Assembly: GCA_013822735.1 (NCBI GenBank)
Contig: PNKZ01000010.1
Location: 62,001 to 126,000 of the forward strand
DNA: 64,000 nucleotides
Source of the DNA: Pirellula sp.
GTDB taxonomy: Bacteria > Planctomycetota > Planctomycetia > Pirellulales > PNKZ01
Direction: 5' to 3'
Below, in pieces: positions 53,325 to 62,580 of the stretch; position 1 is the first letter of the stretch; every line of letters begins with the position of its first letter. Made by a program: the position numbers and the translations under genes. The notes under the pieces are model-generated. The model saw only the letters and a program-made list of their open reading frames with translations. It did not search any database and was not told the DNA's origin.

Positions 53325-53984
53325 CTACGCCACCGACTTTTCCACGTCCGCGTCGTTCGGAGCATCGTGCGTCTTCGCCGCGGCCTCTAAAGCCTCGAGT
53401 CGAGCCCGACGTATACGGAAAATACGATACCCCACCAACGCGCCCACCGCCAACAACAGCACGGAAATGGTCACGGCCGTCTCGGCGCCGCGAATCCACC
53501 CCAAGACTCTATCGGAGTAGAAGTACGCCAGCGCGAAAAATGTCGTGATCATGAACCCGGCACACAGCAGGTCGGCAATGATAAATTGCTTGAGCGGCAC
53601 CTTCAAAATGCCTGCTGTGATGTAAATCGGCGACCGAATCCCGATGAGGAACCGCGAAACAAAGAGCACCTTAAGGCCGTGCTTAGTGAACATTTCCTCA
53701 ATATGCTGCTCTTTCTCCGGCGACAAAATCGACGAGAAGAAGGCACGCTTCTGCAGCAGCCGTCGGCCAAACTTGCGGCCGATGCCGTACATGATCAAGT
53801 CGCCGAGAATTGCCCCGATGAAGCACGAGCCGAGGGCCAGCCACGGATCCATCAGGTTCTTTTCCGGCGAGGCCAAACAGCCTGCCGCGACAATTGCGAC
53901 TTCCTCGGGAATCGGCAAACCACATCCCGTAAGGATGAGGAAAACGATGATGCCGATGTATCCCCAAGCGAGGAAAGTGTCCAT
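53325..53984 (-). CDS. DedA-family membrane protein
   Basis: The 219-residue integral membrane protein belongs to DedA/VTT (SNARE-associated) proteins, which act in membrane lipid handling, including undecaprenyl-phosphate or phospholipid translocation. Motifs are LTGCGLPIPEEVAIVAAGCL with the conserved Glu, GDLIMYGIGRKFGRRLL, and the FVSRFLIGIRSPIYITAG core with the conserved arginines. About five hydrophobic segments are visible. The C-terminus is a charged tail. It precedes the hypothetical exported protein gene by 36 bp. Confidence 0.9.
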   Translation of the reverse strand: MDTFLAWGYIGIIVFLILTGCGLPIPEEVAIVAAGCLASPEKNLMDPWLALGSCFIGAILGDLIMYGIGRKFGRRLLQKRAFFSSILSPEKEQHIEEMFTKHGLKVLFVSRFLIGIRSPIYITAGILKVPLKQFIIADLLCAGFMITTFFALAYFYSDRVLGWIRGAETAVTISVLLLAVGALVGYRIFRIRRARLEALEAAAKTHDAPNDADVEKSVA

Positions 53985-54180
53985 ACCGCCGTGAATCCGC
54001 TGCCGAAAAGGCTGCCGCGCCTGACGTAATCGTCGGGACCTAAGTTACTGAAATCGGCCGCAATCTATTGTTCAGCTTGAGTATAAGCCCCTGCGCCTTA
54101 CTTCCACAACCTTCCCTAAAACCGTCACCTTGCGCCGCCGTAAAGATCGGCTCATTCGCTGCAGATAGTTGTGCAATCGA

Positions 54181-55299
54181 TCAATTGCCGACCATACGCC
54201 ACTGGTTCGCGTCGAGTCCGCACACCGCCAAATCAACCGAACTTCCGCGAGTGCTCGGCAATAGCATGAGAAACCCCACGTCCGGTCGCGACTCGCAATA
54301 TTCGGCCGACGCCTCGTATCCCAACACATAGAAAGCGGTCGACAGCGCGTCGGCCTCGGCTGCCGTCGGAGCAAGCACGGTTACGGAAAACACCCCGTCT
54401 GCCGGCCGGCCGGTTCGCGGATCGAGAATGTGCCCGTACCGTCGCCCCTCATGGCGAAAGAATTGGAAGCCGGCTCCCGACGTGCCGACTCCGCCGTTTC
54501 GCACCAAGACCTCTGCCAAACGCCGCTCCGTTCGCAACGGATGCCCGATGCCGATCACCCACCCTGCGTCCGGATCACGCCCAGGCTGAGCGGAGCCCGA
54601 AGCGAGCACGCTGCTATTGCCGCCGTGCCACAAGTAGTGCTCGACTCCCGCGGCTCGCAACACTTCGCCGGCGACGTCGAGCGCAAACCCCTTCCCGCAA
54701 CTGTTCAAGTTGATCTCCATACCAGGCCGCATGAATCGCACGGTCCGCTGTGCCGCATCGAGCAGCACGCCGTCGCCGCCGACCAGCGCACGAGCCTCGG
54801 CCAGTGCGTCGTCGGCAGGTATCGCTCCTTGCCGCCGCGCAAAGCCCCACGCCTTTGAAAGCGGTCCGGAGGTGATGTCGTACGCGCCACTCGTCGCGCG
54901 ATATAGATCCTGCGCCTGCTGGAGCAACGCAAACAGCCGAGGAGTCGCTTCGACCGGTTCCGCCGCCGCGCGGCGATTGATCTCGAGCACCTCGCTCGTC
55001 TCCCGATATACCGTCAGCTGCGCTTCAATCGTCTCGAGCGTGTCGAGCGCCGCAAGGGCCGCCTCCGCTGCATCGTCGGGCATGCCCGCCACGAGCAGGA
55101 GTTGAAAGTCGCTCGCCATCGCCTGCCGCGAATAGCGCACCCAGTACGGCGATTCGTTCCGTTCCATCAATTCCAACGGCGACAACTTCGCAGCGGTCGC
55201 ACCTGCGCCAAGCACCGCGTCGGCCGCAGCCTGCTGCCAAGCGTCGATGGCCGCCCGACCGGAAAGAAACTGCCGTCGATTGGGAATAGCCGGTTCCAT
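54181..55299 (-). CDS. apbE: FAD:protein FMN transferase
   Basis: The 372-residue ApbE-type enzyme attaches FMN covalently to threonine in flavoproteins. Motifs are SRQAMASDFQLLL, the ITSGPLSKAWGFARRQG region, INLNSCGKGFALDVAGEVL, YLWHGGNSSVLASG, GHILDPRTGRPADG and the metal-binding TAAEADALSTAFYVLG. The N-terminus MEPAIPNRRQFLSGRAA shows a twin-Arg-like motif (RRQFL), though no strong hydrophobic segment follows. I use the ATG at 55299; it starts 18 bp after the stop of the bestrophin gene, so the two form an operon. Confidence 0.9.
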   Translation of the reverse strand: MEPAIPNRRQFLSGRAAIDAWQQAAADAVLGAGATAAKLSPLELMERNESPYWVRYSRQAMASDFQLLLVAGMPDDAAEAALAALDTLETIEAQLTVYRETSEVLEINRRAAAEPVEATPRLFALLQQAQDLYRATSGAYDITSGPLSKAWGFARRQGAIPADDALAEARALVGGDGVLLDAAQRTVRFMRPGMEINLNSCGKGFALDVAGEVLRAAGVEHYLWHGGNSSVLASGSAQPGRDPDAGWVIGIGHPLRTERRLAEVLVRNGGVGTSGAGFQFFRHEGRRYGHILDPRTGRPADGVFSVTVLAPTAAEADALSTAFYVLGYEASAEYCESRPDVGFLMLLPSTRGSSVDLAVCGLDANQWRMVGN

Positions 55300-55316
55300 G
55301 CAGCTATTGTAGCAGC

Positions 55317-56144
55317 CTATTCGGCGACGATCTCTCGCACCGAACGGTCGATGGTCGCGCAAATGTCGTCCAGCGGCAAGTCGTCGGAATCGGTACCGAA
55401 CGGCTCCTCAATATCTTCGGCCAGCACCTCGATGCCGATCATCAAGTAGCTGACGATCATCACGATCGGCGCGGTCCAATAGGACAGGAAGTCGACGATA
55501 CCCCACGGCAACGTCACCAAATACACGGCGATGGCCTGACGGATGAATTGCCGATAGCCCAACGCAATCGGCGTCTTACGGATCCGCTCGCACCCGCCGC
55601 AGACGTCTAACAACGCGGAAGCGTGCCGATCGAGAAACAACAACTCGAACCCGCCGAGTTGCTCCGCTTGCCGCCAGCGCTCCAAGCGCTCATAGATTTG
55701 CTTCGCGATATACGACGGCACATGAGCGGGGTTGTCCGTCGAGTCTTCATATCCCGGAACCTGCTGCAGCCGACAACCGTCGCGCAGTTGATCTTTCAAC
55801 GAGATCGCAAAAGCCGAAAGCCGCTCGGCAATCGCCAACTTATCACGTGGTTCCGCACGGACGCAGGCCGCGATCTTTACGGCAAAATTTCGACACTCGT
55901 TGACGAGTTGTCCCCACAGCTTCCGCCCTTCCCACCAGCGGTCGTACGCCGTATTGGTCCGAAACACGAGCAACGTACCGAGCATCAAACCGAGCAGAGT
56001 GTGAAATGTCGGCGTAAGGTGCAACTCCTGCAACATCTGATCGATGAGGGCCACGAACAGACTGTAAATCGCAAGCCCGACCACCCACGGCACGGTCCGG
56101 CCGAGGTTCGACGTAAACAACTGGGCGATAACGTTGTGAGACAT
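55317..56144 (-). CDS. Bestrophin-like anion channel family protein
   Basis: The 275-residue protein belongs to the bestrophin/UPF0187 family of membrane channels. Typical stretches are TPFHTLLG-like THTLLGLMLGTLLVFRTNTA, AYDRWWEGRKLWGQLVNECR, the P-A-V-Y-L-V-T-L-P membrane segment and IGIEVLAEDIEEPFGTDSDD, the family calcium/Cl-type C-terminal signature. About four hydrophobic segments are visible. ATG at 56144 begins MSHNVIAQLF; the frame is open 51 codons upstream but without homology. It is coupled to apbE. Confidence 0.87.
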   Translation of the reverse strand: MSHNVIAQLFTSNLGRTVPWVVGLAIYSLFVALIDQMLQELHLTPTFHTLLGLMLGTLLVFRTNTAYDRWWEGRKLWGQLVNECRNFAVKIAACVRAEPRDKLAIAERLSAFAISLKDQLRDGCRLQQVPGYEDSTDNPAHVPSYIAKQIYERLERWRQAEQLGGFELLFLDRHASALLDVCGGCERIRKTPIALGYRQFIRQAIAVYLVTLPWGIVDFLSYWTAPIVMIVSYLMIGIEVLAEDIEEPFGTDSDDLPLDDICATIDRSVREIVAE

Positions 56145-56390
56145 TGATGGATCAGATGGTCGAATGTCAACGAAACCGGCGGTTGCTCGGCGATCGCGGA
56201 AGTGGCGGTAAAACCAGGCTGCGAAGGGATGGTACCCCCGAGCAACGCGGTTTCCAAGGCCGAACGCTTGCGACGTTGGGCCGCGCCCGTCAGTCACTTC
56301 ACTGTCAACGGTTTTCCCGGTTTTCTTGCCGGCTTGGCGGTAGGCGGCGCATAATAGAAGCGGAACAGCCCCTGAAAGAGGTTATCGATC

Positions 56391-57347
56391 ATGAGCCCCC
56401 TTGGTTTGCGTACTGCGTTGCGTTTAGTCCCGGGACTGATTTTGGTTTGCGGCCTCACGGCATGGGCCGCCGACGCGACCAAAAAGTCTCCACCCCCGAA
56501 GTTCGACGCGGCAACCGTAGACGAACTCTTTTTCAAAGACGCGCGACAACAACTCATCGGCGCTCCGCCGACCGCGGGCGGACAAGTCGCCACGAGCACC
56601 ACGCCGGGCACTACGATGGCGCCCGGCGGCAGCGCACCGGCCGCCGCCGCGTCGTCCGACGGCAATGCTTGGTCGGCGCTCGTTAGCGCCGACACGCTCG
56701 AATCGGAAATCAAGGTCCAGCCCGCCGAGATCGACAAGGCGATGAAGTCGCCCACGCAGCAAAAGAGCGCGCGAATGGTGATGTCGTACCTCGCGGCTTT
56801 GTACGGCGTCGTCATGCGGTACGACAAGGACGTGCGCTGGAAGTCCGACGCGCAAGCCCTCCGCGACACGTTTGCCAAAGCCGGCAATAATCTGAAGGCC
56901 TGGACCGACACGCAGAAGAAGCAAGTCGCCAAGGTGCAAGTCGACCTGCGCGATCTGATCCAAGGCAACCCGCCGCAACTCGCGACGGCCTTCGACGCCG
57001 AAGCTCCGTGGACGGAACTTGTCGACCGCACGCCGCTGATGCACCGTTTGGAAATCGGCATTGCCGCCGAGCGTCTGGGGGGCTGGACGAAAGACGCTGA
57101 CTCCGTGAAGAAGAACAAAGACGCCGTCATTCGCGAAGCGGAAGTCATGGCGATGCTGGCCCGCATCATCCAGGACAAAAGCTACGACTCGACGGACGAC
57201 GAAGAGTACTTGAAGCCGGCCAGGGCCTTGGAGGAACATGCGATCGCCGCGGCTAAGGCGGCGCGAGACGGCGACGGCGCTGCAGCCAGCTCGGCAGTCG
57301 GCCAAATGCAAAAGGCCTGCGACACCTGCCACGGCAGCTTCCGATAG
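56391..57347 (+). CDS. Secreted cytochrome c'-like protein
   Basis: The 318-residue protein starts with a signal peptide, MSPLGLRTALRLVPGLILVC, cleaved near AWA-AD. The single haem c site CDTCHGSF lies at the very C-terminus, as in cytochrome c' and related four-helix proteins. A Pro/Ala-rich linker (about 55-90) precedes a helical region with QQKSARMVMSYLAALYGVVM. Residues between 100 and 300 are mainly helical, so one c'-type helical bundle is plausible. It probably binds haem in the periplasm for electron transfer or NO/O2 sensing; the exact role is unknown. It is divergent from the bestrophin gene. Confidence 0.8.
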   Translation: MSPLGLRTALRLVPGLILVCGLTAWAADATKKSPPPKFDAATVDELFFKDARQQLIGAPPTAGGQVATSTTPGTTMAPGGSAPAAAASSDGNAWSALVSADTLESEIKVQPAEIDKAMKSPTQQKSARMVMSYLAALYGVVMRYDKDVRWKSDAQALRDTFAKAGNNLKAWTDTQKKQVAKVQVDLRDLIQGNPPQLATAFDAEAPWTELVDRTPLMHRLEIGIAAERLGGWTKDADSVKKNKDAVIREAEVMAMLARIIQDKSYDSTDDEEYLKPARALEEHAIAAAKAARDGDGAAASSAVGQMQKACDTCHGSFR

Positions 57348-57529
57348 GAACTTCTGCAGGGAACGCCCTCCGAGGCGTTCCGTAATGCGGCTTCTATCGA
57401 GCTTCTATTTAGCCCCCGGTCGGCGACCGGGGGCCGCCCGCCGTCGCCGACGGCGGGCTAAATAACGCTGCTCAAATCGACGTAAGTTCCGAAACAGAAA
57501 TTCGACTTACGTCGCTTCTCGTTTTCGCC

Positions 57530-57609
57530 TTGCGCAGATAACTCCATCTATCTGCGTACCCCTTGTGGGTTTTGAGGTTGTGCGCAGATAGATGGAGTTA
57601 TCTGCGCAA
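57530..57609 (-). repeat. Palindromic element core, copy B
   Basis: Inverse-oriented second copy of the core at 39176-39255 (about 71 of 80 positions identical). Differences in the outer end pair and in the arm (GG to AT on one side, CG to AT on the other) keep or improve pairing, which suggests the folded form matters. Confidence 0.75.
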
Positions 57610-57677
57610 GGCGTAGTTCGCCGTCGACGTAAGTGGAGAAGAGAAGCTAGAGGTTAGAGCGAGAAGCTAGCCCAAAG

Positions 57678-57914
57678 TTGTAGGCACACTCCGTGTGCCG
57701 TCGATCGCAAAACCACGTGGCATTAAACTACTGCAAACGTAGGGTGGGTCGAGCAACGCGAGGCACACGCTACGAAAACTCCGGTCGCTCACGCTTCCGG
57801 CTCGCCACCCTCCCTCTCTCTCATCCCCCTAATCCCCTCCGTATCCCCTTATCTCCCTTGCTGGAAGAACGTCTAAAGGAGACTCTGCGGACGGCACACG
57901 GAGTGTGCCTGCAA
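57678..57914. repeat. MITE-like unit with 25 bp terminal inverted repeats
   Basis: Ends 57678-57702 and about 57890-57914 are inverse copies at 24 of 25 positions; each end also folds on itself around GGCACAC/GTGTGCC. The inside has no gene and contains a GTAGGGTGGGTCGAGC stretch typical of dispersed repeats. No obvious target-site duplication was identified. Confidence 0.6.
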
Positions 57915-57999
57915 CAATAAATTGCCAAAGATCACCCTGCACGGTAGCGAAACCGTCGGGCGACCTCCAGGCGATTTTTGGCCGGCCAAAATTTGCTTT

Positions 58000-59529
58000 T
58001 TACTTCGCTTCCGCAATCCGTCGGAAATCTTTTCGGAGCGATTCGTAGAGCCGCTGATAGATCGGAAACGCCGTGTCGTAAGTCCTTACCGCCGGCTTCT
58101 GCGGCGGCGTTTCCTTCTCCACGCGAATGGTCGCGGCGCACGCTTCTTGAATGTTTTTGAACGCGCCGCAGCCGACGGCCGCCAACAGTGCCACGCCGTA
58201 AGCGGGCCCTTCTTCGGCGTTGAGCGTCGTGACCTTTTGGCCGAACACGTCGGCCTGAATCTGGCGCCAAAGCGGGCTGCGCGAACCGCCGCCCGACGCA
58301 CGAATCTGCTTCACCGGAATCTTCAGTTCACGGAAGATCTCCAGGCTATCGCGCAGCGAATGCGTCACCCCTTCCATGATGCTGCGCACCATGTGTCCTC
58401 GGCCGTGCGCGAGAGTGAGGCCGATGAAGCAACCGCGAGCATGCGGATCGGCATGCGGCGTTCGCTCGCCGGAAAGATACGGCAAAAAGTACAGCCCCTC
58501 GCTCCCTGCATCGACTGCGGCCGCTTCCTTCGTCAGCAAGTCGTACGGCTCCAGGCCTTTCTTCTTCGCTTCTTCGTGCAACTCTTGGCAGAGCGCATTA
58601 CGAAACCACTGCAACGATCCGCCGGCCGACAGCGTCACTCCCATCAAATGCCACTTGCCGCGCACGGCATGGCAGAACGTGTGGACGCGCCCTTCCGGAT
58701 CGATCTTCACTTCGTCGCTATGCACGAACATCACGCCGCTGGTGCCGATGGAAGTCGACAGCACGCCGGAATTCACGATGCCGTTGCCGACCGCGCCGGC
58801 CGCGCAATCACCGGCGCCGCCGACCACTTTGCAGTCCGTTGTGAGCCCGAGTTCCTCGGCCGCGGCCTTGGTGAGCGTGCCGGTCACTTCTTCCGATTCG
58901 TAGCAGCGGCCGAGCAAGCTCTCATCGAGTTCGAGCTTCGAAAGAAGCGGCTTCGACCAAGTGCGTTTCGCGACGTCGAGCAGCAGCATGCCCGAGGCGT
59001 CGCTCACTTCCGTGGCGTATTCGCCGGTCAGTCGGCGGCGCACGTCGTCCTTCGGCAGGAGCACCTTCGCGAGCTTTGCGAAGTTCTTCGGCTCATGGTT
59101 GCGCAGCCAGAGAATCTTCGGTGCCGTGAATCCGGTCAGCGCCGGGTTGGCGACCATTTTGATCAGCTTCTTCCGGCCGCCGGCCCGTTCTTCAATCTCT
59201 TCGCATTCGGCCGTGGTGCGTTGGTCGTTCCACAACAGAGCACGGCGAATGACGCGATCTTGCTTATCGAGAAACACGCTCCCATGCATCTGACCGGAAA
59301 GCCCGATCCCCTTCACATCCTCAGGCTTGAGCTTCCCCTTCTGCATCACCGCGCGCACGGTGGCGATTACCGCCTTCCACCAATCGTCGGGATCTTGCTC
59401 GCTCCAAAGGGGCTTCGGCGCATAACAGGGATACTCGGCCGTGGCGTGCGCGAGAATCTTGCCGCGCTCGTCGATCGCAAGCGTCTTGGTGCCGGAGGTG
59501 CCGATATCAATGCCGAGGAAAACGCTCAT
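58000..59529 (-). CDS. xylB: Xylulokinase
   Basis: The 509-residue FGGY-family sugar kinase phosphorylates D-xylulose. The N-terminus [20 protein letters not shown] holds the phosphate-binding loop. Other family stretches are [68 protein letters not shown] and the signature [20 protein letters not shown]. Length and GQMHG favour xylulokinase over glycerol or gluconate kinase. It is followed upstream in transcription by a cupin gene. No xylose isomerase is in the window. Confidence 0.93.
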   Translation of the reverse strand: MSVFLGIDIGTSGTKTLAIDERGKILAHATAEYPCYAPKPLWSEQDPDDWWKAVIATVRAVMQKGKLKPEDVKGIGLSGQMHGSVFLDKQDRVIRRALLWNDQRTTAECEEIEERAGGRKKLIKMVANPALTGFTAPKILWLRNHEPKNFAKLAKVLLPKDDVRRRLTGEYATEVSDASGMLLLDVAKRTWSKPLLSKLELDESLLGRCYESEEVTGTLTKAAAEELGLTTDCKVVGGAGDCAAGAVGNGIVNSGVLSTSIGTSGVMFVHSDEVKIDPEGRVHTFCHAVRGKWHLMGVTLSAGGSLQWFRNALCQELHEEAKKKGLEPYDLLTKEAAAVDAGSEGLYFLPYLSGERTPHADPHARGCFIGLTLAHGRGHMVRSIMEGVTHSLRDSLEIFRELKIPVKQIRASGGGSRSPLWRQIQADVFGQKVTTLNAEEGPAYGVALLAAVGCGAFKNIQEACAATIRVEKETPPQKPAVRTYDTAFPIYQRLYESLRKDFRRIAEAK

Positions 59530-59587
59530 GGATAAGGGAGAAGTCGGAGGGTAGGAGGGAAAGAAAACTTCTGGCGACGACGGCGCG

Positions 59588-59953
59588 CTACTCGAGAAAC
59601 ACCGTCTCGCGGTCCGGCGACGAAAAAGAGATCACGCAGACGACGTCGACCTCGCCGGTATTCACTAGATTGTGCTTCACGCCGGCCGGAATCACAATCG
59701 TTTCTCCGGCGGCCAGCGGAGCCGTTGCGCCGTCGTAGCTGTGCTCACACGCCCCGCTCACCACGTAAAGAATCTCTTCGCAATTCGGATGGTAGTGCAG
59801 CGGATTGCGCCGTCCCGGCCGAATCGACGACACGCCGAACGTCTGCAGCGCGCCCGGAGCGCAGCGGCCGTTCACCAGCCACTGTAGCGTCCCCCACTCA
59901 AACTCTTCGACCGGGGCATTTTCAGCGCGGATGACGATCGTCTGCGGGCTCAT
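59588..59953 (-). CDS. Cupin-fold protein
   Basis: The 121-residue protein is a single-domain cupin. Metal-site residues are visible in [20 protein letters not shown] and the second motif [19 protein letters not shown]. Cupins of this size often act in sugar or small-molecule isomerisation and dioxygenation, or bind ligands. I use the ATG at 59953, which begins [18 protein letters not shown]; the open frame upstream lacks homology. It is 58 bp ahead of xylB on the same strand, so a sugar-linked role is possible but unproven. Confidence 0.82.
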   Translation of the reverse strand: MSPQTIVIRAENAPVEEFEWGTLQWLVNGRCAPGALQTFGVSSIRPGRRNPLHYHPNCEEILYVVSGACEHSYDGATAPLAAGETIVIPAGVKHNLVNTGEVDVVCVISFSSPDRETVFLE

Positions 59954-60115
59954 GGTGGTGAAATCATACGTGGAGGCGAGGGCGTGACGGCATGCCGGCG
60001 GACAAACAAAATCTTTGCCAAACCGCGGCATTGTCTTACACTGACACCGCGGCACGGGCAAGCGAGCGAATCCTTGCGGGATGCCCCTCATTGCCACATA
60101 CGGAACTCGGGACTC

Positions 60116-61708
60116 TTGAAAAGCCATTCACGATCCAACCGCGGACTGCTTTCGTTCGCCGCGATACTCGTCGCGACACTTGCCTGCCTGTTCGTTTCGC
60201 CGAGCGACGCCGCGGCCGATGGCCCGCGCAATGAACGACTGCGGCAACGCCTCGAGTCCGGCGTGTTACGCTGGGGAGGCGATGCCGAAGGGGGCGCGCC
60301 GTTCCAGTTCTTCGATCCCGGCACGCAGGCGCTTATCGGTTTTGAAGTCGAACTCGTCGACGGCATCATCGCCGAATTGCGCCGCCAACTGAATCTCCCC
60401 GAGCTCAAAGCGGAGTACGTGCAATACAAGTGGGTCAGCCTGCCGCAAGGCTTGGAGAAAAAAGACTTCGACCTCATCGTCAGCGGGTTGGAAATTACCG
60501 CCGAGAATCGTGCGGCGATGATCTTTTCGCGCCCGTACTACATTTACTCGCAGCAGCTGACCGTGCGTGCGGACGAAACGACAATCCGCTCCGTGGAGGA
60601 TTGCAAAGACCGCCCGATCGCCACGCTTTCCGGGAGCGCCGCCAATCGGTTTCTGACCAAGATGGGCGCGACGAGAATCTCGGCCTTCGAAGGACAGATT
60701 GAGCCGTACCAGGAGTTGGCGCTCAGCCGTGTGGATGCAGTGCTTCTCGATCTGCCGATCGCCGTATACAACGCCGGCAGCGACAAGCGTTTTAAGTTTG
60801 TCGGCGACCGAGTCGGTAGCGGCTTCTACGGCATCGGCTTACGGCCCGACGATGGCGACCTTGCCGCAGCGCTCGACGAGGCGCTCGGCGAGATGATGCG
60901 ATCCGGCCGGATTCGTGAAATCTATTCCAAGTGGCAGCTTTGGAACGTCGATCAATTTGAACTCGCGTCGGCCGACCGACCTGCCGAAGCCGCCGGCTTG
61001 CGCAACAAGACGGATGAACCGCAATCCGGCGGTGCCGCCGTGGCTACGCAAAATTGGACGTTTCGCGCTTACGCGCCGCTGTTGTTGGAATCGGCCGGCG
61101 TGACGGTGCTGCTGAGTTGTTTGAGCATGGCCGTAGCGATGGCCATCGGATTGATTGTTGCCGTTTGCCGGCTCTACGGTCCGGCGCCGGTACGATTGCT
61201 GGCCTTGGTGTACGTGGAGTTTTTTCGCGGTACTCCGCTATTGCTGCTGCTCACATTTCTTTACTTCGGTTGGGCGCACGTGCCGTACATCGGCGTCGAC
61301 CTCTCGGCGTGGGAAGCGGCGGTCATCGGCTTCGGCCTGAACTACGCGGCGTTTGAAGCAGAAATCTACCGCAGTTCCATTATGGCCGTGCCGCGCGGGC
61401 AATGGGAGGCGGCGCAGGCACTCGGCATGACGGAAGTGACGGCGTTTCGTCGCGTGATTTTCCCGCAAGCCTTCCGCACCGCACTTGGCCCGATGACGAA
61501 CGACTTCGTAGCGATGTTTAAAGACACGAGCCTGGTGAGCGTGATTGCGATCGTCGAGTTGACGCAACGTTATCAGATTCTGGCCCGATCGAGCCTGAAG
61601 TTTGTGGAAATCGGCGCGCTCACGGCGGCCCTTTACTTGGCGATGTCGGTGCCGCTCGGGCATTTGGCCCGGTATCTCGAAGATCGCTGGAGCGTGGGGC
61701 ACAAATGA
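60116..61708 (+). CDS. Amino-acid ABC importer, fused binding protein and permease
   Basis: The 530-residue protein joins two functions. Residues about 1-35 are a signal peptide (RGLLSFAAILVATLACLFVS). Residues 45-290 are a periplasmic binding protein of the amino acid type: GGAPFQFFDPGTQALIGFEV, the DFDLIVSGLEITAENRAAM segment and VLLDLPIAVYN. Residues about 310-525 are the permease: LLLESAGVTVLLSCLSMAVA, the EFFRGTPLLLLLTFLYFGW core and the EAA-like motif VPRGQWEAAQALGMTEVTAF. Start is a TTG at 60116, chosen for the signal peptide. It overlaps the ATPase gene by ATGA. Confidence 0.85.
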   Translation: MKSHSRSNRGLLSFAAILVATLACLFVSPSDAAADGPRNERLRQRLESGVLRWGGDAEGGAPFQFFDPGTQALIGFEVELVDGIIAELRRQLNLPELKAEYVQYKWVSLPQGLEKKDFDLIVSGLEITAENRAAMIFSRPYYIYSQQLTVRADETTIRSVEDCKDRPIATLSGSAANRFLTKMGATRISAFEGQIEPYQELALSRVDAVLLDLPIAVYNAGSDKRFKFVGDRVGSGFYGIGLRPDDGDLAAALDEALGEMMRSGRIREIYSKWQLWNVDQFELASADRPAEAAGLRNKTDEPQSGGAAVATQNWTFRAYAPLLLESAGVTVLLSCLSMAVAMAIGLIVAVCRLYGPAPVRLLALVYVEFFRGTPLLLLLTFLYFGWAHVPYIGVDLSAWEAAVIGFGLNYAAFEAEIYRSSIMAVPRGQWEAAQALGMTEVTAFRRVIFPQAFRTALGPMTNDFVAMFKDTSLVSVIAIVELTQRYQILARSSLKFVEIGALTAALYLAMSVPLGHLARYLEDRWSVGHK

Positions 61709-62484
61709 ACACAACGACGACGACGAAAAACGCCGGCCCCGAACACTTGGTCGAACTGACGAACCTGGTGAAGCGCTACCACGGTCGGGCCATTCTCGAC
61801 GGGATTTCCGCGCGCTTCGGCCGCGGGCAGATCACGGCGATGATCGGGCCGAGCGGCGGCGGCAAGTCGACGCTCTTGCGCTCGATCAACGGCTTAAACA
61901 CGATCGACGGCGGCGAAGTGCGGGTCGGCGAGCATCGCTTTCGCCCCGGCCAAGCGACCGACCGCGAAGTGCTGCAGGCCGTGCGACGCACCGTAGGCAT
62001 GGTATTTCAAGACTTTCAACTATTTCCGCATCTGACGGCGCTGGGCAATGTGATGGAGGCGCCGCAGCAGGTGGCCGGCAAGTCGCGCACGGCGGCGGAA
62101 GCGCATGCTCGCGAGCTACTGAAGCGGGTGGGCCTCGGCGAACGGTGCGATCACTATCCTTCGCAACTTTCCGGCGGTCAGAAACAGCGCGTGGCCATCG
62201 CCCGCGCGCTGGCCATGGAGCCGCAGGTGCTGCTCTGCGACGAAATCACCAGCGCGCTCGACCCCGAATTGAAACACGAAGTGCTCGACGTGCTGGCGGA
62301 TCTGCGCGACGATGGACTCACGATTCTGATGGTGACGCACGAAATCGGCTTTGCCCGCCGCGCCGCCGATCGCGTGGTGGTGCTGGCCGAAGGAAAGATC
62401 GTGGAAGAAGGCCCGCCGGAGCAAGTGATCGACCGACCGGAGACGGAACGGACGCAACGGTTTTTGAAGAACGTGCTGGGGTAA
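61705..62484 (+). CDS. Amino-acid ABC transporter ATP-binding protein
   Basis: The 259-residue ATPase powers the importer encoded just upstream. Motifs: Walker A GPSGGGKST, Q-loop in VFQDFQLFPHLTALGNV, signature LSGGQKQRVAIARAL, Walker B VLLCDEITSALDPE and the H-loop MVTHEIGFARRAAD. It resembles GlnQ/HisP-type polar amino acid ATPases. The start ATG overlaps the permease stop (ATGA), so translation is coupled. Substrate cannot be specified. Confidence 0.93.
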   Translation: MNTTTTTKNAGPEHLVELTNLVKRYHGRAILDGISARFGRGQITAMIGPSGGGKSTLLRSINGLNTIDGGEVRVGEHRFRPGQATDREVLQAVRRTVGMVFQDFQLFPHLTALGNVMEAPQQVAGKSRTAAEAHARELLKRVGLGERCDHYPSQLSGGQKQRVAIARALAMEPQVLLCDEITSALDPELKHEVLDVLADLRDDGLTILMVTHEIGFARRAADRVVVLAEGKIVEEGPPEQVIDRPETERTQRFLKNVLG

Positions 62485-62580
62485 GAACGTAGGTGGCGAG
62501 TGGCGAGTGACGAATGGGCGAGACACTCGTAACTTTGCATCAATCAGGCTTAGCCCGCTCGTCCACGAGCGGCATCGATA

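Larger units (their letters stand above)
57348..57999. repeat. Repeat-rich intergenic region
   Basis: This 652 bp region between the cytochrome and xylulokinase genes (both end here) is nearly gene-free and made of palindromes: GGAACGCC hairpin copy 2 (57360-57381), a TTTAGCCC...GGGCTAAAT compound palindrome (about 57409-57463), element copy B (core 57530-57609, flanked by TCGACGTAAGT motifs at 57477 and 57624), a 237 bp unit bounded by 25 bp inverted repeats (57678-57914), and a TTTTGGCCGGCCAAAA palindrome (57976-57991). Confidence 0.7.
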
